NCBI RefSeq assembly: GCF_009712035.1
Contig: NZ_VILB01000008.1
Location: 105,165-149,548, forward strand
DNA: 44,384 bases
Source of the DNA: Anabaena sp. UHCC 0187
Lineage (GTDB): Bacteria > Cyanobacteriota > Cyanobacteriia > Cyanobacteriales > Nostocaceae
Direction: 5' to 3'
Below are positions 24,433 to 33,188 of this stretch, in pieces (the first letter of the stretch is position 1; the number at the start of each line of letters is the position of its first letter). Position numbers and translations under genes: made by a program. The notes below the pieces were generated by a model. The model saw only the letters and a list, made by a program, of their open reading frames with translations, was not told the DNA's origin and did no database searches.

Positions 24433-25422
24433 ATGAAATTCGGCATTGATATTGGTCATAACTGCCCTCCTGATAGTGGTGCAAGCGGCATTAAATTGGA
24501 AGATAAGTTAACAATGGAAGTGGGAAATAAGGTTATAGCCAAATTAGAAAATTTAGGACATACAGTAATTGCTTGTAAACCAAATAGTGCCAGTACAGTA
24601 AATCAATCTTTAGGTAGCCGCTGTAATAAAGCCAATAGTAACCGAGTAGATATTTTTGTATCTATTCATTTCAATGCTTTTAATGGAAAAGCTAATGGGA
24701 CAGAAGTATTTGCTATTAGCGATGCTGGCAAAAAAGTTGCCCAAAAAGTATTGGATGAAATTGTCAAATTAGGCTTTTTCAATCGTGGTGTTAAAAGTGG
24801 TTCACACTTGTATGTTCTCAGAAGAACAAATATGCCAGGAATTCTTGTAGAAGGTTGCTTCATTGATTCTGCCAAAGATATGCAGATATATGATGGTGAA
24901 GCCATGGCTAATGCTATAGTTGCCGGGTTAACAGGTAAAATCGCAACTACTCCTGTAAATCCTACTCCTAATGTGCCTGTAACTCCTGTTCCTAATGCTT
25001 CTGTGAATACGGTTATAGATGAGGAACAGAATAAAGATAAGAGCATTCTTAGACTACAACAGGCTTTAAATCGCCTGAAAATTACCGATAAAAATAATAA
25101 GCCTCTAGTAGAAGATAATGGCATGGGACCAGCTACATCTTCGGCAACGGAAAAATTCCAAAGAATTGTGGGAGTTTTACCAACAGGAATAGCAGGTAAT
25201 ACCACCTGGGATGCCCTCAATCAAATATTAGCGAAACGAGTTGTGCAAGGAACTCATGCTAGTGGTGTGATTATCAGATATTTACAATTTCGTGTAGGTG
25301 CTGATTCTGATGGTATTTATGGTCCAAACACAGAAGCAGCAATCAAGAAATTCCAACAGCAAAATGGGTTAACTGCTGATGGTATTGTTGGGGCAATGAG
25401 TTGGCAGAAATTGATAGGTTAG
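24433..25422 (+). CDS. N-acetylmuramoyl-L-alanine amidase with two peptidoglycan-binding domains
   Basis: 329 residues. An Amidase_3 domain (1-170) has zinc ligands H9 (DIGHN), E23 (KLEDK) and H79 (SIHFNAF), and catalytic E140 (LVEGCF). After a proline/threonine-rich linker (about 172-192) come two peptidoglycan-binding type 1 repeats: ILRLQQALNRL to AGNTTWDALN, and IIRYLQFRVGADSDGIYGPN to VGAMSWQKLI. It cleaves the bond between muramic acid and the stem peptide. No signal peptide is visible, so export must use another route, or the enzyme is released by lysis. A strong AAGGAGATACAA ribosome site precedes the ATG. Possible phage-lysin-like origin. Confidence 0.93.
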   Translation: MKFGIDIGHNCPPDSGASGIKLEDKLTMEVGNKVIAKLENLGHTVIACKPNSASTVNQSLGSRCNKANSNRVDIFVSIHFNAFNGKANGTEVFAISDAGKKVAQKVLDEIVKLGFFNRGVKSGSHLYVLRRTNMPGILVEGCFIDSAKDMQIYDGEAMANAIVAGLTGKIATTPVNPTPNVPVTPVPNASVNTVIDEEQNKDKSILRLQQALNRLKITDKNNKPLVEDNGMGPATSSATEKFQRIVGVLPTGIAGNTTWDALNQILAKRVVQGTHASGVIIRYLQFRVGADSDGIYGPNTEAAIKKFQQQNGLTADGIVGAMSWQKLIG

Positions 25423-25436
25423 GATCGATTTTTTAT

Positions 25437-25469
25437 AGATCCCCGACTTCTTTGAGAAGTCGGGGATCT
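25437..25469. repeat. Perfect 15-base-pair palindrome (dispersed hairpin)
   Basis: AGATCCCCGACTTCT, loop TTG, AGAAGTCGGGGATCT. It lies between the amidase (+) and CHAD (-) genes. No T-tract follows, so it may be a repeat element as much as a terminator. A diverged relative with partly compensating changes lies at 27688-27720. Confidence 0.85.
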
Positions 25470-25505
25470 GAATTAATGTCTGATAGCATAACGTAGCTAT
25501 TCGAT

Positions 25506-26489
25506 TTATGTAAGATTTTCCAACGTCGGTTGTAGTACCACCAAATGTAAATTATATCTAGTATCTGGTTGCAAATAACGTTTTTGTAGTGGTTGCCATT
25601 CTTGCCACAATTGATAACGATTTGCGGCTAATAGGGTCGTTAACCCACGTAATTGAGTTTCAAGTTCTGATTTAAAGATATTCTCTAACCACTGATGTAA
25701 AACCATATTATCTTGAATCATTCCCAAGATATCTTGGATATTTTTAATATCATGAAGATGTGCGGCAAAAGACTCACCATATAATTCAATAAATAACTCC
25801 ATTTGGTAACGGAGACCTTTAGCTTGTTTCCGCAAACCATGCAGAGTTTCACCTTCTGTTTTTAGATGTTCTTCTAATTGGCTGGGTGTCCATTTTGTTT
25901 GCATTACTATTTCCGATTTAACAACTTTAGTCCCAATTAACCACCCTGGATGTAAGCAAAATTCACTAACTTCTGGTGAGAGTAAATCTGGTAATACATA
26001 ATCAATTGGGACAGATGAAAAACGTTGATAACTGGGATTTTTTAACCAATGTTCACATTCATCTTTAAACGATTTATAAATTTCATCTTTAAATATCTTC
26101 TGCACATGAGAAACGGCAATTTGTCTTTGTTTATCCAATTCTGCAAAAGCTGTTTCTAGAGATTTTTGTTCTTTTTCAAGTAAATGCGGTTTGTAATTCT
26201 TTTCCAGAATTTCTTTTAGTACATCTAAATCTCTGAGACCACCTAAAATTCTCGCAAGTTTACCAATATTTTTATCACTAACTGATTTTGGTAAAATTAA
26301 ATATCTCTCAAATCTACTAACAGCAGTTCTTAACCGTCGCATTCCCACACGCATTTGGTGGAGTGGTTCTGGATCTTCGTCTTTTTTAACTGCTTTTTCC
26401 CATTTTATCGCTTTTGCAAAATGTTTTTCAATGGCTTGATGAGCAGTTTCACCGAGAGTTTTGATTGGTGTTTCTGAAGGAATTTTCAT
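25506..26489 (-). CDS. CHAD domain protein
   Basis: 327 residues forming a CHAD domain: conserved histidines and basic residues in PEPLHQMRVGMRRLRTAVSR (near 42-61), LGGLRDLDVLKEIL, and a second half with LHGLRKQAKGLRYQMELF and IQDILGMIQDNMVL. CHAD domains bind polyphosphate through these basic helices and often sit on polyphosphate granules. No CYTH/triphosphatase domain is attached, so it is a stand-alone CHAD protein. Convergent with the amidase across the palindrome at 25437. Confidence 0.92.
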   Translation of the reverse strand: MKIPSETPIKTLGETAHQAIEKHFAKAIKWEKAVKKDEDPEPLHQMRVGMRRLRTAVSRFERYLILPKSVSDKNIGKLARILGGLRDLDVLKEILEKNYKPHLLEKEQKSLETAFAELDKQRQIAVSHVQKIFKDEIYKSFKDECEHWLKNPSYQRFSSVPIDYVLPDLLSPEVSEFCLHPGWLIGTKVVKSEIVMQTKWTPSQLEEHLKTEGETLHGLRKQAKGLRYQMELFIELYGESFAAHLHDIKNIQDILGMIQDNMVLHQWLENIFKSELETQLRGLTTLLAANRYQLWQEWQPLQKRYLQPDTRYNLHLVVLQPTLENLT

Positions 26490-26546
26490 AAATAAAAAAA
26501 ATTAGCAAGATAGCAATCCTAAATAAGATACAGGTATTTCTCTTCC

Positions 26547-26590
26547 CTCTCTTCCTCTGCGTTCTCTGCGTCTGGAGTGGTTCGTTACCT
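26547..26590. repeat. Dispersed CTCTGCGTTCTCTGCG-type repeat
   Basis: The spacer between the CHAD and NIL-ferredoxin genes contains TTCCTCTGCGTTCTCTGCGT followed by GTGGTTCGTTACC, a degenerate iterated repeat common in cyanobacterial spacers. Related text (TTTGCGTCTTTGCCTCTTTG) lies at 34303-34340. Confidence 0.6.
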
Positions 26591-26638
26591 CCATTTCCCG
26601 TAAGGGATAGACAAATCAAATAGAATTGCTCATAATAT

Positions 26639-27043
26639 CTAAAGATTAGTGGAAATAGCTTGTACCGGACAAGTAGGAATACATTGTTCGCAAACAATAC
26701 AGCGCGATCGCACAAAAGTAAGTTTATATGTTTCTGGATTAATAGCAAGAGCTTCCGTCGGACAAACCCCCGTACATAAACCACAGTGAACGCATACATC
26801 CTCATCAATGATAATTTCACCTAAACCCAGGGAAACATGAATATGTTGCGATCGCATCCATTCAATTGCTGCATCTAACTGATCAATATCTCCTAATAAT
26901 TCTACTACCAGTTTACCAATTTGGTTAGGCGCAACTTGGGCGCGGATAATATTCGCCGCGACATTAAAATCCTTTGCTAGTCTGTAGGTAACTGGCATTT
27001 GAATCGCACGTTTGGGAAAAGTCAGGGTAACTCTTTTTTTCAT
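26639..27043 (-). CDS. NIL domain / 2[4Fe-4S] ferredoxin
   Basis: 134 residues. The N-terminal NIL domain (VTLTFPKRAIQMPVTYRLAK to about 75) is a ligand-binding ferredoxin-like fold known from methionine transporters. The C-terminal half binds two 4Fe-4S clusters: C84, C87, C90, C94 (CVHCGLCTGVC) and C115, C118, C121, C125 (CIVCEQCIPTC). NIL-ferredoxins occur in sulfur amino-acid metabolism in other lineages; a role as electron donor is likely but the partner is unknown. Divergent from txlA with 53 bases between starts. A HIP1 octamer is present at 26704 and another at 26848. Confidence 0.93.
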   Translation of the reverse strand: MKKRVTLTFPKRAIQMPVTYRLAKDFNVAANIIRAQVAPNQIGKLVVELLGDIDQLDAAIEWMRSQHIHVSLGLGEIIIDEDVCVHCGLCTGVCPTEALAINPETYKLTFVRSRCIVCEQCIPTCPVQAISTNL

Positions 27044-27096
27044 TATGTGGGAAAACAGTAAAATGAACTAAGTTAATAAGTCTTAATAAATTGATT

Positions 27097-27663
27097 ATGA
27101 GTACCGAAGCCCCTGTAAATTCTAGTAACCGCATCAAAAACTTCTTAATTGCTATTGTAGCGATCGCTTTGGGAGTTGCCCTCTTCCTGGGACTTAAAAC
27201 TGATTCTACCTCAGTTTCCCTAGGGGAATTAGGTAAAACTGCCATTCCCTTAGAAGTAGCAGTCAGCAACGGAAAACCTTCCCTCGTCGAGTTTTACGCT
27301 GATTGGTGTACAGTTTGTCAAAAAATGACTCCCGACATGGCAAAACTCAGAGAAAAGTACAATAACAACCTGAATTTTGTGATGTTGAATGTTGATAATA
27401 CCAAATGGTTGCCAGAAATGCTCAAATATCGAGTAGACGGGATTCCCCACTTTGTATTTTTGGGTAAACAAGGGGAAACCATAGCCGAAACCATTGGTGA
27501 TATCCCCCGCACCATTATGGCTAGTAATTTAGAAGCCTTAATTGCCGGTTCAACTCTTCCCCACATTCAAGGTAATGGTAAAACTTCCCAATTTTCCGCA
27601 CCAGTAGCCACAGAAGGAAATCAAGATGATCCTCGCAGTCACGGTAGCCAAGTTGTAAATTAG
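27097..27663 (+). CDS. txlA: TxlA/HCF164-type membrane-anchored thioredoxin
   Basis: 188 residues from the ATG at 27097. An N-terminal membrane anchor (about 14-33, KNFLIAIVAIALGVALFLG) precedes a thioredoxin fold with the active site WCTVC (C71, C74) and cis-proline segment GIPHFVFL. HCF164 in plastids, and TxlA in cyanobacteria, sit on the thylakoid membrane with the thioredoxin domain in the lumen and help cytochrome b6f and cytochrome c maturation. The hydrophilic C-terminal tail is rich in N, Q and S. Divergent from the NIL-ferredoxin gene. Confidence 0.92.
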   Translation: MSTEAPVNSSNRIKNFLIAIVAIALGVALFLGLKTDSTSVSLGELGKTAIPLEVAVSNGKPSLVEFYADWCTVCQKMTPDMAKLREKYNNNLNFVMLNVDNTKWLPEMLKYRVDGIPHFVFLGKQGETIAETIGDIPRTIMASNLEALIAGSTLPHIQGNGKTSQFSAPVATEGNQDDPRSHGSQVVN

Positions 27664-27687
27664 GTCAACTAAAAAAACATAAGATCC

Positions 27688-27720
27688 AGATTCCTAACTT
27701 CTCTAAAAAGTAGGGAATCT
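27688..27720. repeat. Diverged copy of the 25437 palindrome
   Basis: AGATTCCTAACTTCT, loop CTA, AAAAGTAGGGAATCT. Compared with 25437-25469 it keeps the length and frame of the stem; several changes are matched on both arms (for example the CC/GG to TC/GA change near the base), and a few positions are mismatched. It lies just after txlA. Confidence 0.7.
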
Positions 27721-27783
27721 ATATCCTCATTTTGACAATTTATTGGTTTATTCAATAGTGATGAAAGCGATTTAATGACTCGA

Positions 27784-28224
27784 TTATTTTTTCTCAGCGC
27801 AACCTGTTCTTACTGTTTTACCCAAAATTAAAGTTGCTGTGTAGGGATATTTTTTATCTGACATAGTATCACTACAAAAGCCATTAGTTTTCTGGATAAT
27901 TAGCAGATTATCGGCTCTACCACGTAAACGATAAACCCTAACCACATCTAAAGGTCTTCCGTCTGCGGCTTGAGGATTTACATAAGGAAAAGTTTGTTTT
28001 TTAATCCCATCTCCTAGCCAAGAATAGACAATACCTTTTGGGCTAATATTTATATTCCAAAATGGCTCATTACCTACGACGTTAAATTCTTCAACTCGGT
28101 TGCTGGCAATATGATTTTGTGCCAATTTAAGTGTAGCAATTGCCGTTGAGTTAGCAGTAACTAGACTTATGGGTATATTCACTAATCCAATACACAATAT
28201 ACTTACACGTAAATGCTTATTCAT
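27784..28224 (-). CDS. Secreted COG3650-like protein
   Basis: 146 residues with an N-terminal signal segment (about 5-24, LRVSILCIGLVNIPISLVTA). The mature part has FNVVGNEPFWNINISPKGIV, RLRGRADNLLIIQKTNGFCS and SDKKYPYTATLILGKTVRTG with two cysteines, features of the COG3650 group of small periplasmic proteins found with MliC-like domains. No precise function. The 28225-28492 spacer holds no gene. Confidence 0.75.
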   Translation of the reverse strand: MNKHLRVSILCIGLVNIPISLVTANSTAIATLKLAQNHIASNRVEEFNVVGNEPFWNINISPKGIVYSWLGDGIKKQTFPYVNPQAADGRPLDVVRVYRLRGRADNLLIIQKTNGFCSDTMSDKKYPYTATLILGKTVRTGCAEKK

Positions 28225-28516
28225 GACCTGTCTTTACTTAATTATTTTGACAGTATTTGCTTGTTGATAAATTCCATCATGCAAATCATCATTAATTATA
28301 AAATGATAAAACTAGACTACTAATATAGATGATACATTTTTATATAATTCATGGTTTAGTAGCTTTATTAATTATATTCATATAGCTTTTCTCGAATATA
28401 GGAATTTTCTCATGTAATTATAACTCAATTCGCTAAAAAATTGCCTTTAAACTTGTTCTATCAGCCGTTCTTCAAAGTAAGATAGTGTATCATTGTCTTT
28501 TTTCTCAAAATTTACT

Positions 28517-29752
28517 ATGGCTACGATTAACGACAACTACCTGAAACTCAAAGCTGGCTATCTGTTTCCCGAAATCGCGCGACGGGTAAATGCTTTTGCC
28601 CAAGCTAACCCTGATGCTAAAATCATTCGGTTGGGGATTGGTGATGTCACAGAACCCTTACCAGAAGCTTGTCGGACAGCCATGATTAAAGCTGTGGAAG
28701 ATATGGGCGATCGCTCATCTTTTAAAGGATATGGCCCAGAACAAGGTTATGCTTGGTTAAGGGAGAAAATCGCCACCCACGACTTTCAAGCCAGGGGAGC
28801 AGCCATAGAAGCTGATGAAATCTTCATTTCCGACGGTTCTAAGTGCGATTCCGGCAATATTCTCGATATTTTTGGCAAAAATAACATCATCGCCGTTACA
28901 GACCCAGTATATCCCGTTTACGTAGATACCAACGTCATGGCGGGTAACACAGGAGACGCGAACGAAAAAGGCGAATATGGTGGTTTAGTTTATTTACCTG
29001 TTACTGCTGAAAACAATTTTACTGCGGAAATTCCCAGCCAAAAAGTTGATTTAATTTATCTTTGCTTTCCTAATAATCCCACAGGTGCAACCGCAACTAA
29101 AGAACACTTGCAAGCATGGGTAAATTATGCCAAAGCTAACGGTTCAATTATCTTTTTTGATGCCGCTTACGAAGCATTTATTACTGATCCTACCTTACCT
29201 CATTCTATTTTTGAAATCGAAGGTGCTAGAGATTGTGCAATTGAATTCCGTTCTTTCTCCAAAAATGCCGGGTTTACCGGGACTCGTTGTGCTTTAACTG
29301 TTGTTCCCAAAACCCTCACAGCTAAAGCCGCTGATGGTTCTAATGTGGAAATTTGGAAACTCTGGAATCGTCGTCAGTCTACCAAATTTAACGGCGTTTC
29401 TTATATTATTCAACGCGGTGCAGAAGCGGTTTATTCAGAAGCAGGACAATCACAAATCAAAGCTTTGGTAAACTTCTATTTAGACAATGCCAAAATCATC
29501 CGCGAAGAGCTTACAAACGCTGGTTTAAAAGTTTATGGTGGTGTAAATGCACCTTATGTATGGGTGCAAACTCCTCATGGTTTATCCAGTTGGGAATTTT
29601 TCGATAAGTTATTAGAAACTGTGAATGTGGTGGGTACTCCCGGTTCTGGTTTTGGTGCTGCGGGTGAAGGTTATTTCCGCATTTCTGCCTTTAATAGTCG
29701 GGAAAATGTAGAAGAAGCCATGAAGCGGATTACCGCTAAGTTTAAGGTGTAG
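28517..29752 (+). CDS. dapL: LL-diaminopimelate aminotransferase
   Basis: 411 residues from ATG 28517 (family start [20 protein letters not shown]); an earlier in-frame start at 28493 adds eight residues without family support. The aminotransferase class I/II fold has the PLP lysine in [12 protein letters not shown], the NPTGA motif, and the long GDVTEPLP and [11 protein letters not shown] segments typical of DapL. It converts tetrahydrodipicolinate with glutamate to LL-diaminopimelate, the short lysine/peptidoglycan route used by cyanobacteria and plants. Closed by a hairpin terminator at 29761. Confidence 0.97.
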   Translation: MATINDNYLKLKAGYLFPEIARRVNAFAQANPDAKIIRLGIGDVTEPLPEACRTAMIKAVEDMGDRSSFKGYGPEQGYAWLREKIATHDFQARGAAIEADEIFISDGSKCDSGNILDIFGKNNIIAVTDPVYPVYVDTNVMAGNTGDANEKGEYGGLVYLPVTAENNFTAEIPSQKVDLIYLCFPNNPTGATATKEHLQAWVNYAKANGSIIFFDAAYEAFITDPTLPHSIFEIEGARDCAIEFRSFSKNAGFTGTRCALTVVPKTLTAKAADGSNVEIWKLWNRRQSTKFNGVSYIIQRGAEAVYSEAGQSQIKALVNFYLDNAKIIREELTNAGLKVYGGVNAPYVWVQTPHGLSSWEFFDKLLETVNVVGTPGSGFGAAGEGYFRISAFNSRENVEEAMKRITAKFKV

Positions 29753-29760
29753 AATATTGT

Positions 29761-29782
29761 GGTGGGTAATGCCCACCCTTTT
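29761..29782 (+). terminator. Terminator of dapL
   Basis: GGTGGG, loop TAATG, CCCACC, then CTTTT. The stem is followed by a short T run directly after the dapL stop, as expected for an intrinsic terminator; the GGTGGG half resembles the palindromic repeat family at 1480 and 23541. Confidence 0.7.
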
Positions 29783-29906
29783 ATATTAAACGAAGTGGTA
29801 GATTGATGAGGTTTTGGTTTAGTATAATATTAAGGTGAGTTTTTTATAGACTCAACTCTTCGGTTTTTATTTATACAAAGTACAAGTAATTTAGAGGTTA
29901 ATTTAT

Positions 29907-31391
29907 ATGAAATTGATCATCAAAAATTTAGGTCCGATTAAAAACAATACTCAAGCCATTGATTTATCGAAAGATTTCTTTATTTTTGTTGGACGAAATA
30001 ACAGTGGGAAAAGCTATGTCGCTCAATTGTTATGGGCAATTTTCAATCAAGATATAATTCATAAATTTGCCCGCACCAATGTAGAAATCATTGATAATAA
30101 AATCGTTGAAAATATAAATAATATCGAGGTGACTTCTGAATTATTGGCAGAAATTTTGAATAGATATAGTTTCTTCTTACAAGAAGAAACGAAAAAAGAG
30201 ATATTTAATATAGGTAAACAATCCCAAATACTAAATAATATTGTTATTACTTTTGATCATGAAATATCTGAATTAAAAGAACGAGTAACTGAAGGAATTG
30301 TCAAGATAAAAGATGATGAGGGCAATACATTAGAATATATAGAATTTAAAAAAAATAAAGGTGATCTAATATATAACTTTAAAGAGAAAGAATTGCCAGA
30401 CACTTTTAAAAAAATAATTCCTAAAAAATCTTTAGACAGGGACTTACTGGATGAAAAAAAGTTTCTTCTAATTGCAACAATAATTAGAACTATGTTGAAA
30501 CATAGACATGAGACTTTTTTCTTACCAGCTAGTAGAATTTTCTTTCCTACATTCTATCGTTATATTTATGAAGTTGACAGAAACCGACGGGAACAAGATA
30601 TCAAAAAACTTGTAGATTTACTAGAAAATCCCCGCAAGAGGTCTAATATTCAATTATCTGATCTTGAAGAGTTAGATTTTAAAAGAAAATATACAGAACC
30701 TATGAATAAGGTTTTTGAAAAACTTTTCTCTCTGAATCTTGAAGAAAATATTGAAGAACATTATATTAATCTTGTACAACAGTTACAGGAAATTCTTGGA
30801 GGTGAGATAAAACTTAGTAGTTTAGAAGGGATTAGTCCGATAGAATTCTATTTTAAAATTGATTCTGTTGATGAACCTTTACCTATGTATTTAGCTTCTT
30901 CTTCTGTTAATCAATTAACACTTCTTTATTTATATTTGAAATATTGGGCATCAGAAAAAGATAACTTTTTAATGATAGATGAACCAGAAGTTAACTTACA
31001 TCCTGAAAATCAAATTAAGTTAATCAATATATTAATACAGTTTATTCAAAATGAAACAGGAAATAAAGTATTAATAACAACCCATAGTTCTATCTTAGCT
31101 AATGCTATTAATAATTGTATATATCTGGATGTTCTTAAAAATCCACATGGTGTTAATGTTGAAAAAATTATAGAAGAAAATAAATTAAAATATGTTGATT
31201 CATCTATTTCTATATCAAAAGACAAGGTAGGTGTTTATTTTTTCACAGGTGATAAGATTATTGATTATGAAAGCAGTGATTATGCCATCTATTTTAGAAA
31301 CTTTAGAGAAGTTGAAAATAATTTAGATAACTCACTTCGTATTCTGAATAATTATATTTATCGTCAGGAAGATGAGGCTGAAGATGAGTAA
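29907..31391 (+). CDS. AAA ATPase (ABC/OLD-like AAA_15/AAA_21 type)
   Basis: 494 residues. N-terminus KLIIKNLGPIKNN leads to the P-loop GRNNSGKS (29-36). Between about 45 and 310 lies a long charged helical insertion (probable coiled coil, as in SMC/OLD-type ATPases), then a degenerate signature LASSSVNQLTLL, Walker B LMIDEPE (355-361) with NLHP, and the switch segment LITTHSSILANAI. Such ATPases sense or clamp nucleic acids and partner with effector nucleases in Septu, Gabija, PARIS and related immune systems. The downstream gene overlaps by 8 bases. The pair is visibly AT-rich, with AGAGGT as ribosome site. Confidence 0.87.
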   Translation: MKLIIKNLGPIKNNTQAIDLSKDFFIFVGRNNSGKSYVAQLLWAIFNQDIIHKFARTNVEIIDNKIVENINNIEVTSELLAEILNRYSFFLQEETKKEIFNIGKQSQILNNIVITFDHEISELKERVTEGIVKIKDDEGNTLEYIEFKKNKGDLIYNFKEKELPDTFKKIIPKKSLDRDLLDEKKFLLIATIIRTMLKHRHETFFLPASRIFFPTFYRYIYEVDRNRREQDIKKLVDLLENPRKRSNIQLSDLEELDFKRKYTEPMNKVFEKLFSLNLEENIEEHYINLVQQLQEILGGEIKLSSLEGISPIEFYFKIDSVDEPLPMYLASSSVNQLTLLYLYLKYWASEKDNFLMIDEPEVNLHPENQIKLINILIQFIQNETGNKVLITTHSSILANAINNCIYLDVLKNPHGVNVEKIIEENKLKYVDSSISISKDKVGVYFFTGDKIIDYESSDYAIYFRNFREVENNLDNSLRILNNYIYRQEDEAEDE

Positions 31392-32082
31392 AAATTATTT
31401 TTTGAATAGTCCTCATAATCCAGATGTTCTCTTTCTCCGAGATGAATTACATAAAGCTTTAGCTCAACAAGAATTTATTGTTGAAATTCCTGTCACTGAA
31501 GATGAGATAATTGAAATTAAAGAAGACAATTCCAAGGCAAAACTTAAAAAAGCCTTTATTCAGGAATTAAATTATTCTGATAATAAGTCAAAAGTAGAAA
31601 AAATTTGGAAAATTGACTTAGAAAAGGATATACCTGGTATCTCAACTAGTGGTGGAACTCCTGAATGTGCTATTTTGGTTTTACAAAAGTATGAAAGTAG
31701 TTATAGATTAAGCATTATTTTAATTGAATTGAAATCTAGTATAGATAATGAAAAATTAAAGAATATTCGCAAAAAGTTTAGTTGTGCAATGTCTAGAATA
31801 TATATGTTACTGGTTTTAAATAATCACTTAAATTTAACTAAAGGTTATAGTGAAGAAGAAATATATATAGATTTTAAGGGTATTTTATTTTATAAAGAAA
31901 ACAATCTAAAAGGTGAATATGATAGAGAATTTTATCAAATATTCAATAATCCTAATTTATCAGGATTATTAACTTGTGAAACAATTCTAAGGAATGATGT
32001 AATTAAAGTTAAATGTTTTCAGCAACCTCACAATTTAGAACAAGAAATAAGGATCAATTTACAATCCTTATTGTCTAAATAA
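31384..32082 (+). CDS. PD-(D/E)XK-like partner of the AAA ATPase
   Basis: 232 residues from the ATG at 31384, chosen because it overlaps the ATPase stop by 8 bases; an earlier in-frame ATG at 31372 is possible. No family is recognised by eye. Residues E94 (TPECAILVL) and E115/K117 (IILIELKSSI) sit in two predicted strands in the order of a PD-(D/E)XK nuclease core, with the first acidic position E rather than D. A helical second half follows. The arrangement suggests an effector activated by the ATPase, but nuclease activity is inference. The C-terminus lies 13 bases from the convergent potC end. Confidence 0.65.
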   Translation: MSKNYFLNSPHNPDVLFLRDELHKALAQQEFIVEIPVTEDEIIEIKEDNSKAKLKKAFIQELNYSDNKSKVEKIWKIDLEKDIPGISTSGGTPECAILVLQKYESSYRLSIILIELKSSIDNEKLKNIRKKFSCAMSRIYMLLVLNNHLNLTKGYSEEEIYIDFKGILFYKENNLKGEYDREFYQIFNNPNLSGLLTCETILRNDVIKVKCFQQPHNLEQEIRINLQSLLSK

Positions 32083-32095
32083 TTAATATCATTCT

Positions 32096-32917
32096 CTATT
32101 CTCTCTTTTCCCCCGCAGTCCGAATCAATTCCCCTATCAAAGCCACAATAGCAGTCATAGAAATTAACATCACACTTAAAGCATTAATATCAGGTTTGAC
32201 TCCGGTTCTAATGCGGCTAAAAATTTCTATTGGTAAAGTATTCGCACCACTTCCAGCGGTAAAACTAGCAATTAAAAAATCATCTAAACTCAATACAAAA
32301 GCCAATAAACACCCAGAAATAATTGCTGGCATTAATTGAGGTAATAAAACCAAAATAAAGGCTTGTATGGGTGTTGCACCTAAATCTAATGCTGCTTCTT
32401 CTAAATGGGGATTGATATTATTCATGCGAGAAGAAACTACCAAACCCACATAGGATAGACAAAAAACAATATGGGCTGCGATAATAGTCCATATACTCAA
32501 AGGAATAGCAAAAGCTGCTAAACATACTAGTGTCGAAACAGCGATGGCAATATCAGGAATTAATAAGGGTAAATAGGCAATTCCCTGATATAATTTCTTA
32601 CCAGGAAAGTCATAACGTGCCAACCCTACAGCCATTAATGTTCCCAAGACTGCGGAAACCCCCACAGCAAAAAAAGCTACCAATAAACTATTATATAACC
32701 CCGATAAAATTCGTTCATCACTAAATAATTTTCCGTACCATTCCAGCGTAAATCCTTGCCATTTAGCACTGTAAGGTGAACTATTAAAACTATAAAAAGC
32801 CAGTACCAGGATAGGTAGGTACATAAACACAAATATGACTAGTGCAAAAACCGCTTGCCAAGAAGCACGCGATTTATTTATTTGTTTGTATATATTCATT
32901 TTATTTAATATATGCAA
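32096..32917 (-). CDS. potC: Spermidine/putrescine-type ABC transporter permease
   Basis: 273 residues with about six membrane segments. The permease motif EAALDLGATPIQAFILVLLP (EAA loop) that contacts the ATPase is intact, and ARYDFPGKKLYQGIAYLPLL, LSLDDFLIASFTAGSGANTL and IFSRIRTGVKPDINAL are typical of PotC. Translation may begin at M1 or M7 (MNIYKQ). PotA, PotB and PotD genes are not found in the window, so the gene is either an orphan or its partners lie elsewhere. The 32918-33182 spacer holds no gene. Confidence 0.92.
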   Translation of the reverse strand: MHILNKMNIYKQINKSRASWQAVFALVIFVFMYLPILVLAFYSFNSSPYSAKWQGFTLEWYGKLFSDERILSGLYNSLLVAFFAVGVSAVLGTLMAVGLARYDFPGKKLYQGIAYLPLLIPDIAIAVSTLVCLAAFAIPLSIWTIIAAHIVFCLSYVGLVVSSRMNNINPHLEEAALDLGATPIQAFILVLLPQLMPAIISGCLLAFVLSLDDFLIASFTAGSGANTLPIEIFSRIRTGVKPDINALSVMLISMTAIVALIGELIRTAGEKRE

Positions 32918-33188
32918 CTATTTATTTATCGTTACATATTATACTTATTTTTATCTTTCAAGTCAAGTTCAAAATCCAAAATTTAACTATTATATTTTGT
33001 CTAATTTATTTCTTAAGTATCAGATATTAACACTACCTAGGATAGACAAAAGATATCAAATATAAAGCATAAGATTTAGTAGTACCATGGACGAGGGTGA
33101 TTTTTCTATCTTTAGCTATTTCTTGTTAGTTATTTCATTTATTTTTAACTAACTAGACATAGGAATCTGATATTTTAGGAGATTGATA

